This document shows, piece by piece, positions 25,031-38,684 of a stretch of DNA of 64,000 nucleotides. A model generated the notes under the pieces. That model had not been told where the DNA came from. It saw only the letters and a list, made by a program, of their open reading frames with translations, and searched no databases. Numbering within the stretch: the first letter of the stretch is position 1; every line of letters starts with the position of its first letter. The DNA lies in NCBI GenBank assembly GCA_947179485.1, contig OX359245.1:72651067-72715066 (forward strand), read 5' to 3'. The stretch is from Allacma fusca (Eukaryota > Arthropoda > Collembola > Symphypleona > Sminthuridae). A program made the translations under genes and the position numbers.

Positions 25031-26573
25031 CAAATCAGCATATTATGGAGATTTTAGCTTATTGTAATTCACTAAAAATTAACTATGCATTTGAATGAAA
25101 TGAATAATCGTGCTTTTAATTAATAATGCAATCAATGCTTGAATAAACTTGGAACTAGAATAATATCCCTAAGGCTAGTTATTTATTCTGACAAATGAAA
25201 AAGAAAGCTTAAAATATTGGAGCTGGAGATCAACAACTATAGATAAGCGTAGCTGGAAGGAATACGTAACGCCAGTCCCATTATTTATTTACAGACCGAA
25301 CCCTGTCGGAGCCCAAAATCTGTTATTAATTACGGTCCGAACCCGGGTAAAAATCCGGCCGATCCCAAAAGTTTGCTTCCGTGCCCCAACTCTGGTTGGC
25401 ATTTTCCATTTTAAAGAATTGATTTCTAAAAACCCATCATCCCGATTTATAATAAATATAAGCTCAGCCTTGCTGTTGACAGAAGTAAAGCCAGTAAAAC
25501 GTTTCTGTTTCTGTGAAGTCGATCCAGTAGTTTCTAGACTCATGGGTACACTGGGAAGATTTTCTTTTTAGGGGGTTTATTGGGCCAACCTAGAAAATAA
25601 TTGTATAGAGGGAAGTCCCTTTATTAAAGGATAGGAGGCAGGACTGGGAAGTCTTGAACCAATGCTGGGACTGTTCCTCTTGGGAGCAAAAATTTTGGTC
25701 TGGTCGAAACTTGTACACTATTTGAAATGGTATGTTCCAAACATGTGCCGAAGAAGTTAATCCGTCCAATAATTTTGAAACATATCGTTAGGATAGTACA
25801 TGTATAAGAACCAGACCCGCAATCCTTCAAAAACCGATCGATTATTTTTGATTCAAGGCTACAATTATTTGCGCTTGTAAAAAATTTTAACTTTATACAT
25901 AAACTTAGAAAACGCCTAACTACGATATGTATTTACTTAAATTTATTGTAAATATTTCCACTGTTACGATGCGAATGCAATTTGTACATCAAAGTGTAAC
26001 TACTGTGTTTCGGTCACTTCAGTATGCATTGACTCACTCATACTTACCGTACTTGAATTTTTTCAAAATTAAGCTGAAAATAATGTATAATGATTATGCA
26101 GGTAAATATGAAGGAAAACAATTTTTGCAAATTCAATCAATGATCCACGTGTGCACTTTATTGCAAATTTACAAGGGCTACTATACAAGGGAATTCGTTT
26201 AAGGAAGGGAAAATAGCTTCATTGGAAGCTCAGCCTAAAAAATCCGTGCACTGCACTGATTTGAGCAAACTTCGTTTGCATGTGCAGGAAAGTGAAACTT
26301 GTATTAAAAGATTTATAGTAAGGTAGGGAAATAGATTTGGATTGTAATGGGTAAAGGTCGCATGTCCGTACGGCAATCCGTTGGAAAGATAGCAAATGCA
26401 AGATTTTCTTAATATTATATACAGAAAATAATTTTCTGAGGTCAAACGGTTGACCTCAGGTCACCGAAGTTATCAGAAGGCACAACTAGATTTTATGGCC
26501 GATGTTTTGGTGAAGGTCACAGGTCCCTACGTCATTCCGTTGTAAAGATATGGCTACCACAAGATTTTGTAGT

Positions 26574-26600
26574 GACGGACGGACGGACGGACGGACGGAA
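26574..26600 (+). repeat. (ACGG)n microsatellite
   Basis: Uninterrupted GACGGACGGACGG run of about six units inside the long-inverted-repeat transposon. Confidence 0.9.
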
Positions 26601-27913
26601 TACACTCGTGCATAAGAAAGTTTCACTTTCTAAAAACGTGATAGCATTCTGGTAAGGTTACAAAATTTAGCAAACACGTTATTCTGACGGTCGTAGCTGA
26701 CGTCATCTTAGGCAGGCGCAGCCTCTTATGAACGCGTAGTGATTTTTAGGGGCGAAGCTCAAAATCCTTATTGAGGTTGATATCGGGATGTTTGCTGGGT
26801 GTTTTGCAATTTCTTCCTGATTTTTCTTTAAATTAGTGCACATACTCCCCAGTAATAAAATTTACCATAATTAAAAGTTAAGTCGAATCTGTGAGCGAGG
26901 TTCAAAGTTACCCAGGTTTTACCCAATTTTCTCCTTTGGTTAAATTTGGTATACATATTCTACAGTCATACTTAAATACGCATTGATTATAATGTATATA
27001 TATTATTTTCGCACACTCACAGCTCAACTCACAAGTACAGTATACGTATTTCGCTACGGACGTCAAAACCACTTCAGCGTAATATATCAAATATTCGTCT
27101 ACTGACACAAAATGAAACAAAACTAAGATCACCTCATTAAACATGCTTTGCAACTAAACCAACTAACTCATAACAAACCGATAAACTCATTTCTTTTTTA
27201 TATCTCACTTTGCTCCCTCTGTCACCGGTTACACTTCCATGATTTTTTAGAGTGGTAACGTGGTAAAATAGATAAGTTTTTGAGTTGTGTTTATAAAGTA
27301 TGTGAATAATTTTATGCTTTTTATGCTACAGTTCGTAGTAAGTTTCACTAATAATTAGATTGGCAGACTGTAAACGAATGTTTCAGCCCTTTAAATGCTA
27401 CGTTTAGTAAAATAATTATTTTTACAATTATTCTTGAATATAAAACTCCCAGTGTAGTGATTGAAGAGCTATAAATGATATATTAAAAAATCATTCTAGA
27501 CCTGTGAAGGATCGGTTGCACAAATGTTCATTACGCATTTGCAGGGGCTTATGTGCTTGTATAATTGTTTAAAATAGTTTCAGTGTTTTTACATCTGAAA
27601 GCAACACTGATAACATTCATGATCACATGCATTTCAAATAGCATTTCTAAAATCACTTGAAAAATCCCGTTGAGATGGTCTTATTAGCACCATGTTTGTT
27701 CACGTATGTACACATATTTCCCAGCAATTAACAAACATGGTAAGAGTGTTCTAATACCCAACCACACACTTTCGTAAACTTCCTCAATACGCGTGGACTC
27801 ACCCAGAAATCATATTAAAACGCCTCAAATACCCTATAAATCTTTGTAGGTTTTTTGATCACCCACCCCAAACTTTGGGACATTGCATCTAAATTATTTG
27901 TAGTTTATAAATA

Positions 27914-28805
27914 CAGGAAAAACTCGATATAACGGATGACTCTACAACGGATATTTAGTTACACTGGACAGATTTTTTTGTCCCGGCAAGGCTCCCATAT
28001 AACCAATGCTAAAAATATTGCATACAACGGATATTTGTATAACGGAAAATTTGTTATAGTGGACACTCTTTGAAGCCCTTTGGAAACATTTTGCATGCAT
28101 ATAACGGATTTTAAGCGGAAATTTATTACAAAATAGTCTATTGGCTCTCTTTAACATGTAATCGTTAGCCAAGGCAATTCAAACGTATATTACTCAAATA
28201 TGTATGTAGCAAGAATGGTAATGCTGGGACCTCATCGTTGTACAAACATTTTGGTTGAATGAATAAGAACTCTTGAACACTGGCGAGTGCCAAACTAATT
28301 AGTTTGGATTTATGTCTTGACATATGTATACAGTGCTAAAAGGTCTGAAAAATCAAACATGGAGTTTAAATTTAGGAGAAAAGGCAAGTGTTAGTTTTGA
28401 AATTCAAAGTGGGAATTCTCAAACTCAAGTATCCATAGATCGTGCTCTATCATCATCCAGAGTGAATGATATTTGGAGGAAATTGTTTAAGTGATCACCT
28501 AAAAATGGACCAAAATGATAAAAGCCCAGCAACCAATAACTACGTTTATGCGTGTCGATGAATAATTATTGTACTTATGTATTTAATCAATTCAATGTTT
28601 CTACAGTTGATTAATTATTATGTTATTAGTCTGGTGTTTCCATGTTGTATTTCGATGAATTTAAGTCAATATTCGTAATTAGCCTTGTTTGCCATTTCGG
28701 AAATTATATAACGGATTTTATCCGTTATATGCATACAACGGACATTGTTTATAGCGAACAAATTTTACCGGTCCCCTGGGAATCCGTTATATCGAGTTTT
28801 TCCTG
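27914..28805. mobile_element. pogo/Tigger-like non-autonomous element, 892 bp
   Basis: Inverted ends CAGGAAAAACTCGATATAAC (20+ bp, with CGGAT following) and TA target duplication at 27912-27913 and 28806-28807. The related segment near 40230 lacks the insertion and reads continuously through a single TA. The CTCGATATAACG-type terminus is the hallmark of Tc1/mariner pogo/Tigger elements. The interior carries repeated ATAACGGAT motifs and no transposase ORF. Confidence 0.9.
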
Positions 28806-29748
28806 TAAGACTACATTTAAAAGGACATCACTTTGCGCGGGTAGATTTTATGTACAAAGGGTTAAAGATCATTTGAACGCAATCATGAGGTTTTTTTTAC
28901 AAAATTCTGTAGTTGTTTAATACGACACAACATACTTTTAGGAAAATGTCGCTCTTCTGTAAGAATTTTGTATGTTTACCAAAAAAATACCACACATTAG
29001 GCTCAGCTTTAGAAATAAAGCTATTTTACCTCCCTTAAAAGAATTCAGTTGCATATAGTAGTCCTTGTAAATTGTACAATAAGTGAACTCTGAGATCATG
29101 CTTGAATATGCAAAAATGTTTTCCGCTGTATTTACCTGCAAAGTCACTACATTATTTCCAACTTAATTTAAAATATTATTTCAAATATGGCAAATATGAG
29201 TGAGTCAATGCATACGTAAGTACCCGAAACCCGAAATACAGTTGGTATACTCGTGTATAATTTACAATAGCAAAACAGTGGAAATATTTACAATAAAATT
29301 AATTAAATACATCGCGTAGTTTAGCGTTTTCTACTTTTGTGTATAATGGTCAATTGTTTTTACAAGCACAAATAATTGTACTGTAGCCTTAAATCAAAAA
29401 TAATCTGCGGGTTTTTAAAGGATGGAATGAAATTACCTTTTCAGATCATATTGAATAATATACATACATGATTCTAATTTTAAAATAATTAACCAAACAA
29501 CTCAAGTGTTTACAAAACAAATTGTAAGCATGCAACGTAAATAAGTCCAATCAATTTAAATGTTATTAGAATATTGAACGACAACTAAATTTTTTGGAGC
29601 AATCAAAGAATTGCATAGTGTCTAGTTTGATTTAGTTTAGGTTAGTTTATTTTAACCAGTTAGCATATAAAGCTTCAGCTGAATAAAACTGCTTCTAAAA
29701 AGCGAGGTGGCATTTCGTTCTCGAAATTTTCTTCACTGGCGTCCAAAA

Positions 29749-31241
29749 ATGTTCGGCTTACTTGCAAAAAAGCTGTTTTACTCAGGACTTTGGTGGAACA
29801 AATTCTTGTATTATGTACCTTATGACCTGGATATCCACTTAAATAAGGTAACTGTCCGAAAAGGCTTCAAACCTCGCATCGGATGGTACATTAATGTGAT
29901 TTTGTACATGATTTTGACACCCTGGTGCTTGGTAAGAACAATACAGACGATGACTACATTTGATGGCACTGCACAGAAAATGCTCTACATCGTCACGGCA
30001 GGGGTAGGAGCGGTCAGCTGTTTGATGCATCTTTGTTTCCAGTTGACTCAAACGCGCGTAGTAGAAGAATTGCCAGGATTTTGCCTCAAATATATTCAGT
30101 TCTGCGAGAATTTAAAAGGTAAGCCGATTAATTTTTTGGATCCACTCTTCTAAGTTGAACGAGTGGATAGTTACCGTGATGGTAAGAATCAAATATTCGC
30201 GCGCTCTTGATGTATCCACAACCATAGCACTGCGCAGCTAGCTATTGCATGTACTATTTTCTGTCATCGCAACTTACATTTGCCTTGCTTAGCCAACCAT
30301 TGTTGGCTCTGCAGTGCTAGTGGTTTCTAATTTGACAGGCAAAACGTAAAAAATGGTTGTAAAGTTTCTTTATTTTCTAGAAACATACTTGAAACAATCC
30401 CATCACAAACAATCATATTTTGAAGACATCAGTGGGGTAATTATGTTAGTCGTGTGGTCAAGTGCGAATTGCAATGTTATATTTACTCCTTTGATTTGCT
30501 TCCTTAACACAAGCATGCCTACACAGCTTTCATCATTTATTACATTTTCTTCGTGGTACTGGGAATTAACGTTCGTTATTTTTCAAACCATCTTCATCAA
30601 TTATCTGAACATCACGCTAATTTCAATGTATTTTCTATTTGGAAATCCGATGATAGAAATGTGGTTTACAAGCTGCTTCGCACTCCGAGAATTGAGGTTA
30701 GTGCTTGATTAAATGTTTAACCGTCGATAATACGTTCAGCTGAACAGATTGAATCAATTGAATGTTTTATTCTAGCCTGGATTTGGATAACTACAGAACA
30801 AAACGTGTATACAGATCTTATTCATCGTTTAAAAAGAATTACCGGGAACTTCAAATCCTGCATCAAATCGTGTGTGAAATATACTGCCCAATCATCTTCC
30901 CTTGTCACTCTTGGCTCTTAAGTGCCCTATGTACTATAGGGATTTATGGATTCTTTAAATGTAATGGGCTAGCATGCGCCACGTGTTTTTTTGTTGGGAT
31001 GAGCGTGTTTTTAATTTCAGTTTCTGAGTTTGCGTTCCTCTCCAACATCAATCAATTGTCATCTGCAATGCTGCAAAGTTGGAGACGCAAACGGCATTCG
31101 CTGTACATGCAAAAATTTCTTCGAAGCTGCTACACCCTGCAGATTCAAGTGGGTTCATTTTATTTCTGTGACAAAGGTATGGTTCTAACAATGATCCAGA
31201 GTATTGTAGAGAATACCATATATCTAATTACGACTTTCTAG
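29749..31241 (+). CDS. Gustatory receptor-like chemoreceptor, copy 1, 3 exons
   Basis: Arthropod 7TM chemoreceptor of the Gr type, expected in sensory neuron membranes; ligand unknown. Exons 29749-30118, 30381-30696 and 30776-31241 join in phase to 383 residues, a normal Gr length. I chose the ATG at MFGLLAKK because copy 2 preserves it and the frame upstream has no ATG. Seven hydrophobic segments fall roughly at residues 37-57, 71-90, 140-165, 180-205, 270-290, 295-315 and 360-383. The C terminus, TIYLITTF, is close to the family TYhhhhhQF motif but lacks the glutamine. A nearer acceptor for intron 1 (30338) would run into a stop, so the CTAG acceptor at 30380 is used. Nearly identical to the gene at 50672. 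Family assignment rests on architecture and C-terminal motif, so it is not certain. Confidence 0.82.
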
Positions 31242-31500
31242 CCCTGGAATACCTAAGCAATGGTCAGGCTGGCCAAGAGTGGCAATGTTCATCATTCACG
31301 AGTTTTATTTTATTTAACAGAGAATTTTAAAGTGTAGAGGCCAATAATTTTTCTAATCGTTGCATGTCATTTTGTTGACCTGTAGTAAAACTTTAATGAA
31401 GATTTGTTTAGCCAAACACAGGAAAAAAATTCCTAAATTTGCAAAATTTTAGATTTCGCCGCCATTTTCAATAGTAAGCATACGACGCAGTAGTGTTTAC

Positions 31501-32267
31501 CATACATGGGCATTAAGTCAACCCTCGCCCTCCCCTCACGAGGCAGTCAAAATATGTGGTCATGCCCTCCCTCACAAACCCTCGCGCGACATCTACCAGA
31601 TGGCCCTCACACTCTCTCTCGTGAGCACCAATTTATAAAACACAGCCCTCTCCCTCGTTAACGTGAGTGCCACTCCCAACGTGAATTGTTCTTATTTAAT
31701 GTCATTAAAATAATTGATTTGTAACGGGTTTCCATATTAAGTATTTAAAATAAATATAATACAAAACAATATTAGTTGGTGAAAAAATTAAAAGTGAATT
31801 CCAAAAAAAAATTATCAAGGTGTCTTGTAGACAACCAGGTTGATTTACGCCACTAATTTTGGTTTAGTGTAAAATTTTGACTTACTTATACAAATGTAGA
31901 AAGAAGGAAATGGGGTAGATTTGGGATGTCATGAAATGGATAACCATGCTGATCCGTAAATTTTTTGAACTTTGGAAATGACTTTTGACAATATAGGACA
32001 TAATTTGTGTAGATTTGAGTTGCGTGATGACGTTATAATGTTGGAATATTTTTGTACTCAATTGTTCCGATTTTTTCCAAATGAGGGCATCAATAGCACT
32101 CTCCATCGTCCTCATTTACAGACATGTCTTCTTTTGCCCCTCAGCCTCATTTTAATGAGTGCATTCATGTTAAGCTTGTACTCTCCATCATGCCTCTATT
32201 TTAGGAGGGATGAGGCAGAGGCAGAGGGCCATCAATGCCTCATCCCTCGTGAGGGTGCCCATCTGTG
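31501..32267. mobile_element. hAT-like non-autonomous element, CCCTC/GAGGG-filled, 767 bp
   Basis: Ends CATACATGGGCA and, reversed, CACAGATGGGCA. Target duplication GTGTTTAC at 31493-31500 and 32268-32275. Both ends carry repeated CCCTCACGAGG, CCTCATCCCTC and similar. It lies downstream of the chemoreceptor gene, in the part missing from the second duplicon. Confidence 0.88.
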
Positions 32268-32499
32268 GTGTTTACGGGGAGCATGTACATACTACAGAGA
32301 AAGCCCAAATATTACGAAGGCTACTGGAACAGGCAAATCCAGTGAAAAAATGGCAGCTATAGTATATATATAAAGTCATAAGGGTGTCAGAAGTCTAAAA
32401 GGTTAAAGGTCACAGCCAGGTCAAACGCCGGAGACGCTATTGGAGTCTTTTAGCATTCACAATTATTGAGGAATGGTTCGTTCAAAATTTCGATTAGTC

Positions 32500-32715
32500 T
32501 GTTTATTTTGTATATATTTATATAGTATACATATGTATATAGTATATATGTCTAGTATATATTATATATATATACATATTTTGTATAATATGTACTATAT
32601 ATATAATATATATAAACAGTATATATATTATATATATATATACATATATATTGTATAATATGTCCTATATATATATATAATATAAACAGTAAATATATAG
32701 TATATATTTATAGGA
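32500..32715. repeat. AT dinucleotide-rich low-complexity tract
   Basis: Long runs of TATATA with interspersed GTATA and TGTA. The overlapping ORF is an artefact. Confidence 0.9.
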
Positions 32716-33419
32716 GCACGTATATTTATAGTTACTGGCAGTTGTTACATCCTGTAATGACGCTTCGCCCCTTAGTGACTGAGCACATAGTGCTGTGCTG
32801 ATCACTCCTGATTTTTTGAACTCGTACGCTGTTCCTGGCAAAATTTTCTATGAACCCGAATTTCGGATTTTTATGGTTACAAAATTCCGGAATTCGGTTT
32901 TCCCGGTTCCATCCACCCGGAGGTGAGGTCAGAGGTCACCCATATGTTTGACTTGACCTCACCGTTAATAACAAGTCAACAGTCCGCAGACATTGATGCA
33001 AAGCTTCCCACTAGTTTTGGAACGTTTGAATTAACTTGCAATGTAATATGTTATGGCTCCTATGTTAAAGGCTTTGGCCAGGCTGACCATAGCTTAGGCC
33101 CTGATGGTAGTGAAAATGCGTAGGTACTGTAGGGCTAGTACGTTATGTGCACTCGTGTATTAGTTATGGTAATCTTATAAAAATAATAAATTGTAAATTG
33201 TAAATATACCTATAAGAATAGAGGAATGCATAACATTGAAATGGCAAGCATATTTTTAGTATACTTGGATGAAAGAACATGGTCCAGTAGATTTTGTGGA
33301 ACAGGACGGGCAAGACCGTTTGTACCATGCATTTGTGTCGAATTATTCGAAACAATACATTCACTAGTAACCATAATTATGTATATTCCTATTAAACTAA
33401 CAGAAATAATATGAAATAA

Positions 33420-34100
33420 ACTCCTTTGCTGATGCGAACGTTGGGAGGTTTTGATTTTATTTTTATCACATCATTGCCATAGTATAGCTATATAGAATAA
33501 TAGAATTCAGCTCGGAACAGAGTTTTGCTGTACTGTTTAAATACTCCCTGAACGCACAATCTATTGCACATCTAGCCCCGGCAAGCACACAGTTGGGCTT
33601 AATTGTGGTCAAATTTTAAATTTCATTGAGCAATTAACCACAATATTCACGAAGAAGATCCCGAAGATCATGATGGCTGAGGTTGAAAGTAGTGATAGAA
33701 AGACAAAACTGACATGGAACCTGATTCTAATTCTGATCAGTCAGATGATAATGTGGATTGTGGATAACATATGTCGATAGCTATATTGATCACAGGACTT
33801 AAATTATTACAAAAAATACATCACATTGTAAAATTCGTTTATTATTCAAGCTACTTATGTTCGGGACTGTCCGCCTGCACTATCACAAAGCAAGAGAGAT
33901 ACATTTTATTTTACTGCCAATGAGACTGAACAGTAGTTTTTAAATCTTAAATAGCAGAATATAAATAATTGAATTTAAATAACCCAAGCCGTTTTTATAT
34001 CTCATCCATGTCATTAAACTTGTAATTTGAATATGAGATTGAAATCAGTTGTGTGTATGTATTATATTCCACAATTTATTTTTTATATTATTGTTTTGCA
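33420..34100 (+). pseudogene. Decayed copy of the orphan-ORF unit (copy 1)
   Basis: Plus-strand relative of 18370-20066. Recognisable pieces: TTTTGCTGTACTGTTTAAAT, AATATTCACGAAGAAGATCC (encoding the IFTKKI segment), GTGGATTGTGGATAAC and ATTGATCACAGGACTT. The N-terminal and central coding part is missing and the remaining frame is broken. It lacks the foldback insertion found in the 18-kb copy. Confidence 0.75.
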
Positions 34101-35029
34101 TGACAAAGGAATTATAATAGACTTTTAGATGACCAACTATCAATACCATCAGGAAGTGAGAAGTCCGAAAATCAAGCTGGTCCAAGCAGTCATGATTTAC
34201 TAGCTTGAGATTCTCACATGTTTAAAGCTAAGCTTAATGCCAAATCATGCTGTAGGTTTAAGTGCATTTTGTTTTGTATTTTCTAAATTTCACAAAATTT
34301 TGAGGTTATAAACCTTCTATTGAACATGGATTTCGGTACTTCAAGTCAGGGATGGATAACGTTATGAACTCAAATGTTGGATATGCAAAACCAAAAACGT
34401 AGACCATAACCACAAATACAAACCTTATTTTCCATTTTTACAAATCTCATGCATTGCTAAACTTGTAAGCTCCAATAACGCTTTAGTCGGATCTCAAATG
34501 AGACTCATAAAACGCTTCAATTTAGTTTCACTTGAACTAATTGTTTTAACACGTGCTCTCATTATGACATATATAGAAATGCATAGAAACTACAGAACGT
34601 CATTCCTTATCAACTTACAGTTGGTAATTAGTTACAATAAGTACGTAACGGCCATAACGTTAGTGTTCATTTCGAAGTTAGTGTTCACAAGTTCGTGAGG
34701 TCTAATCAAACTCTTATACAGATACTCAGAAGGAGTAATTTTTCTAATTCTAATGTTGAAAATCTCAATATATCTTAATATTGGTGGAAAATCCCATAAA
34801 ATTGGGTTAATACTAAAGAAATTATTTATATAATAATTCACAATCTGGTCAAACCAATTAGCACAATATGGTAATATTTATAACAAACTTTAGGTTTAAA
34901 CATTAATACTGAATACTGTTAAGTGAATTGCAAACGATAAAAGCACGCCACTGATAAACTAACTTGAAATTTAACAGTTCATTCATGCACACCCTTCATT
35001 GCATCCCATTATGGCTCTTCGTCTCTTAG

Positions 35030-35650
35030 TGAAGTGCTGATCACAGTTAATTTTTAGGGCCGAAGCGAGTCTAGGAACGTTGTTTTCTGTAACGAAATTT
35101 CTCCCATCCATATCTTAACACTGAAGGCACCTACGGTGACGTTCAAAGTATCATTCGACCCGCCGCGACCTAAAGTTGTGCCTTAAAAATAATTGGGCCC
35201 AAATTGGTCAACCCGTTTCAGAGTTACCCGGGTGTTATGGAATTTCCTTCCTTTTGCTTTAAATTAGTGCACACACTCTCTAGTTATAAAATTTAGCGGA
35301 ATTAAAGGTCAGTCAGGTTCAAGTTTACCCGGGTTTTACACAATTTTCTCCCAATTTGGTTAAATTTGGTATACATATTCTACAGCCATACTTAAACACG
35401 CATTGATTAGAATTTGTATTCAATCACTTTCGCACACTCACAACTCAACACACAAGTACAGTATACGTATTTCGTTACGGACGTCAAAACCACTTCAGTG
35501 TAATACATCAAATAATTGAGTACTGACACCAAATGAAACAAAACTAAGATCACCTCATTAATCAAGCTATGAAACTAATCCGGCTAACTCATTTCCTTCA
35601 TATCTCGCTTCGTTCCGTCTGTCACCGGTTACACTTCTATGTTTTTATGA
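35030..35650 (+). repeat. Internal fragment of the long-TIR transposon family
   Basis: About 600 bp similar to 26750-27310 (shared TAAATTTGGTATACATATTC, GACGTCAAAACCACTTCAG, GTCACCGGTTACACTTC). No coding potential. Confidence 0.8.
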
Positions 35651-35992
35651 GCGAAGCGATATAATGGAATGATCACGGTTCTGACCTTATGGACACTAAG
35701 GATTCAATGCTATTCAACTTAGATGAAAACCAATTTCAATACCACAACCTCCTGACCCCGTGGGTGTGCAAACTACTTCAAATTTTCCAATTTTCAAAAA
35801 TTTCAAAATCGATATTTACACATCAAATTTGCTTTGCACATTCTCCTGACCTCGTGATTGATCAAGCATCTACTTCGAATTTCCCAGTTTTCTGCTATTT
35901 ACTCAAATTTGTCTTTCACTTTCCCTTGACGGTCGTCGAAGACATTCCTACAAGGCAAAGCTGGGCGCAAACCCTACATGTATGCCCAGAAG

Positions 35993-37460
35993 TAGTACAT
36001 GGGTACAAACATCCGGTACCTGTCCCTGTTCCTAAACCCGAATAACGGGTGCTTTAAAATTGTGTACCTTTACCCGTACCTGTACCCATATTAACGGGTC
36101 CAAATTTTTTGTACCCGTAACTGATCTCAATTTAAATCCTTGTACCTGTACCTGAAATGTACCTGTATCCAGAAACAACCCAAATACTGGACCCATGGGT
36201 ACAGGTATCTGGTTGTACCAGGACCTGTACTCAGGTCCTTCTTTTGAAATGCTCAGAAATTGTTGTAACTAATATTCCACACTGTACGAAAATTAATAGT
36301 TGCAATCAAAATTTACGACTTATATATGATATTTAACGGTAACAGTAAATCCGAAAACCTATATTAAATTATGCGACAAAAATAGTTGCGACTATGTTTA
36401 ATTATTGGGTATTTTAATTTAACTACTGTTTTTGTTTCAATGAACAATTGTTCAAAAATGATACAAAAAGGATCAAGAGTCTGAAAAACTATTTATGAAA
36501 CAAAAGTAGCTTTTTAAATACGAGTTACCAAAAGTCGCTATTTAATGCATTTCACAGATACTGCCACCTGTTTTAATCAGCTTTTCTGTATGCACTTTTT
36601 AATGTTCAACAGTCAAGTATTGTGATACTGTTCAAGTACTCCTACACAATTATTATAATAAAATCATCAAACTAATTACCATTTTATTCACCAAAACAAT
36701 TACCACCACTAAAACTATTTTATTTGTTAATGATATATTTTACAAATTTTATATAGCAAAAATGCAAGTTTATTATATTTTGAATAGGCTGGATTTTCTA
36801 TGGCGCGAAAGTTCTTATCTAGTTTTTATAATATAATTTTTACAATACTACATAACACTGGTGATTTTTGACATTTTCATATTTCCGATACTACTTCCTC
36901 CTATACAAAGTTACTTTAGTATTAGCAATTAGTGATCTACTCAATTTTCCCTTTACATCAAATTTCATTAAAGTTGTGGAATACCTTGTTAAGTAAATTT
37001 ATTTAAATTCCTGTAAAACAAAAGCATAAGCATATCTACGAGAATGAAAAGTCTACGACCCATGGAGCAATATGAAATCACAGGAGGCTGCGCGCATGAC
37101 AAAAATTCTAATGTAGTTATGAAATAATAAATTTGTGTTGTGCTCAACACAGCACATGTTGTAGAGTCGGCTGCTTTCTTGATTTTAGGTTTTCATAAAA
37201 GTATGAAAATGTTTAAGGTACTTGGAGATTAGGTTCAGGTATTCCAGGCATTCGTATCTACGTGTTCCTGATGGAATCGACTCAAATAGGTATTCTTCCG
37301 TACCCGTTCCCATACCTGTTCCTGTACCCAAATTTGCCGGTACAAATTGTGTGCACCCAGAAAGTACCCAAAATGTTTGGGTACAAAATTTATGTACCCA
37401 TTTTGTTCCTGGACCTGTACCCATATACCCGGGTACTACCGGTACCCATGAGAAGTACTA
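35993..37460. mobile_element. hAT-like non-autonomous element, GTACCTGTACC-filled, 1468 bp
   Basis: Ends TAGTACATGGGTAC and, reversed, TAGTACTTCTCATGGGTACC. Target duplication CCCAGAAG at 35985-35992 and 37461-37468. About 250 bp at each end is made of GTACCTGTACC/GGGTACAGGTAC motifs, and the middle kilobase is plain AT-rich DNA. No transposase ORF. Confidence 0.88.
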
Positions 37461-38684
37461 CCCAGAAGTAAGCAAAATTGTAGGTTATGCTCAAATTTTC
37501 AAATATTTTGTAGGTAATTTTATTTAGGCTACATATTTCGGATTTTCATTCTGCAATTCATGTATGCTGAGAATAATCAGTATGTATACACAAAAACAGT
37601 TAATAGGTACTAGGTAATGGCGTTACAACGTCGGTAAGTATGTTCGAACCTTGAATGTTCCGAATGAAAGCCCCATCTAGAGGATTTTTACTTTTCCTTA
37701 CTTGCTGAAGTGCAAACAATTTCAATTCGTTTGTATTGACGCTAGTAAGTCTTGGTATCCGAAATAACGTGCTATCGTGCAAATTGAAAAGTTGATTCAA
37801 CATGAGAATCAGTGTGTAAATTTATTGTATAAATTAGTGAATTATAAATCACGCAACAGAAATTGAATTTGAAGAGTAGCACATATAAAAACTTGCTAAG
37901 CCATATTTGAAACGTTTCGGAAGCAAATTTAATTAAGGTGACTTGAAAATACAATGTCATTGCCAATTGTAGGTAAGACAATTCTCAGGAATGATGTATG
38001 CAGGTTGTATTTAGGGTCAAATCTCGGGAGTGATCTATGTATTCTAATATGCAGACTCTACGTTAGAATTTAAAAATATGTAGGATTTAGGGTTTATGTG
38101 AATGTTTTACCCACCTTTGATTCAGTGACATAAGATTCAGCAGGGAAATTCATAAATGATTTTTTAGGGAGATTTACAAAAAATCGTCCCCTGGCTCATG
38201 TTTATTTGCATCAAAAGAGGTACAAATATAAAATAACACGTGTGAATCAATACAATAACAATATTCAGCAAGGCTTTTGAACAAGTAAAAATTGTCAGCC
38301 TATAGTTAGTTTTGGCAACTTCAACAGTAAGTGTTGAATCAATTTTTTCCAAGAAAAAGGGCTTTACAATAAGTTATTCTTAATTGTAATCGCAATTTAA
38401 AAGGAATTAATAAAAACTTCAGCGAAAAATAAAACTTTTAAACATAGAAAATTATGTGAGAAATGTATCCTAGATTTCGTTATAATCAAACGTATTGTTA
38501 AAGAATAAATTATAACTAAAAACTAGATTCTCCTTAACGTTTCTGCATGGCTCAGCGAACAATTTCATGTTCTGGTCCTTCGAAACGATACCATATGTAA
38601 ACTTAAGCATACTAAACTGTAATGATGATGCAGTTTCACCCTGGCTTACTTGCTTTGACTTTTAGCTACATGAGGGAGCCTTAA

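Larger units (their letters stand above)
25810..29440. mobile_element. Long terminal inverted repeat transposon, non-autonomous, about 3.6 kb
   Basis: Sequence at about 25810-26215 is the inverted, diverged counterpart of about 29030-29440 (shared GAGTGAGTCAATGCAT, AAATAATTGTA, AAATCAAAAATAATC). The interior has no transposase-like ORF. Internal segments are repeated at 35030-35650 and 39790-40345, and the right end is repeated at 49909-50357, so this is a family with deletion derivatives. Exact ends and target duplication are not resolved. A pogo-like element lies inside. Confidence 0.7.
28943..34350. repeat. Segmental duplication, copy 1
   Basis: Shares the right end of the long-TIR transposon, the complete chemoreceptor gene, and a remnant of the orphan-ORF duplicon with 49909-53925. 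Copy 1 keeps 31242-33131, which copy 2 lacks. Copy 2 has two insertions (52271-52637 and 52642-53622) absent here. Confidence 0.85.

Noticed and set aside
30338-30380. Acceptor ACAG at 30338 for intron 1 of the chemoreceptor
   Set aside because: It leads to an immediate in-frame TAA; the CTAG acceptor at 30380 keeps both copies open.
32473-32658. ORF of Y/I-rich codons
   Set aside because: Translation of a TATATA microsatellite.
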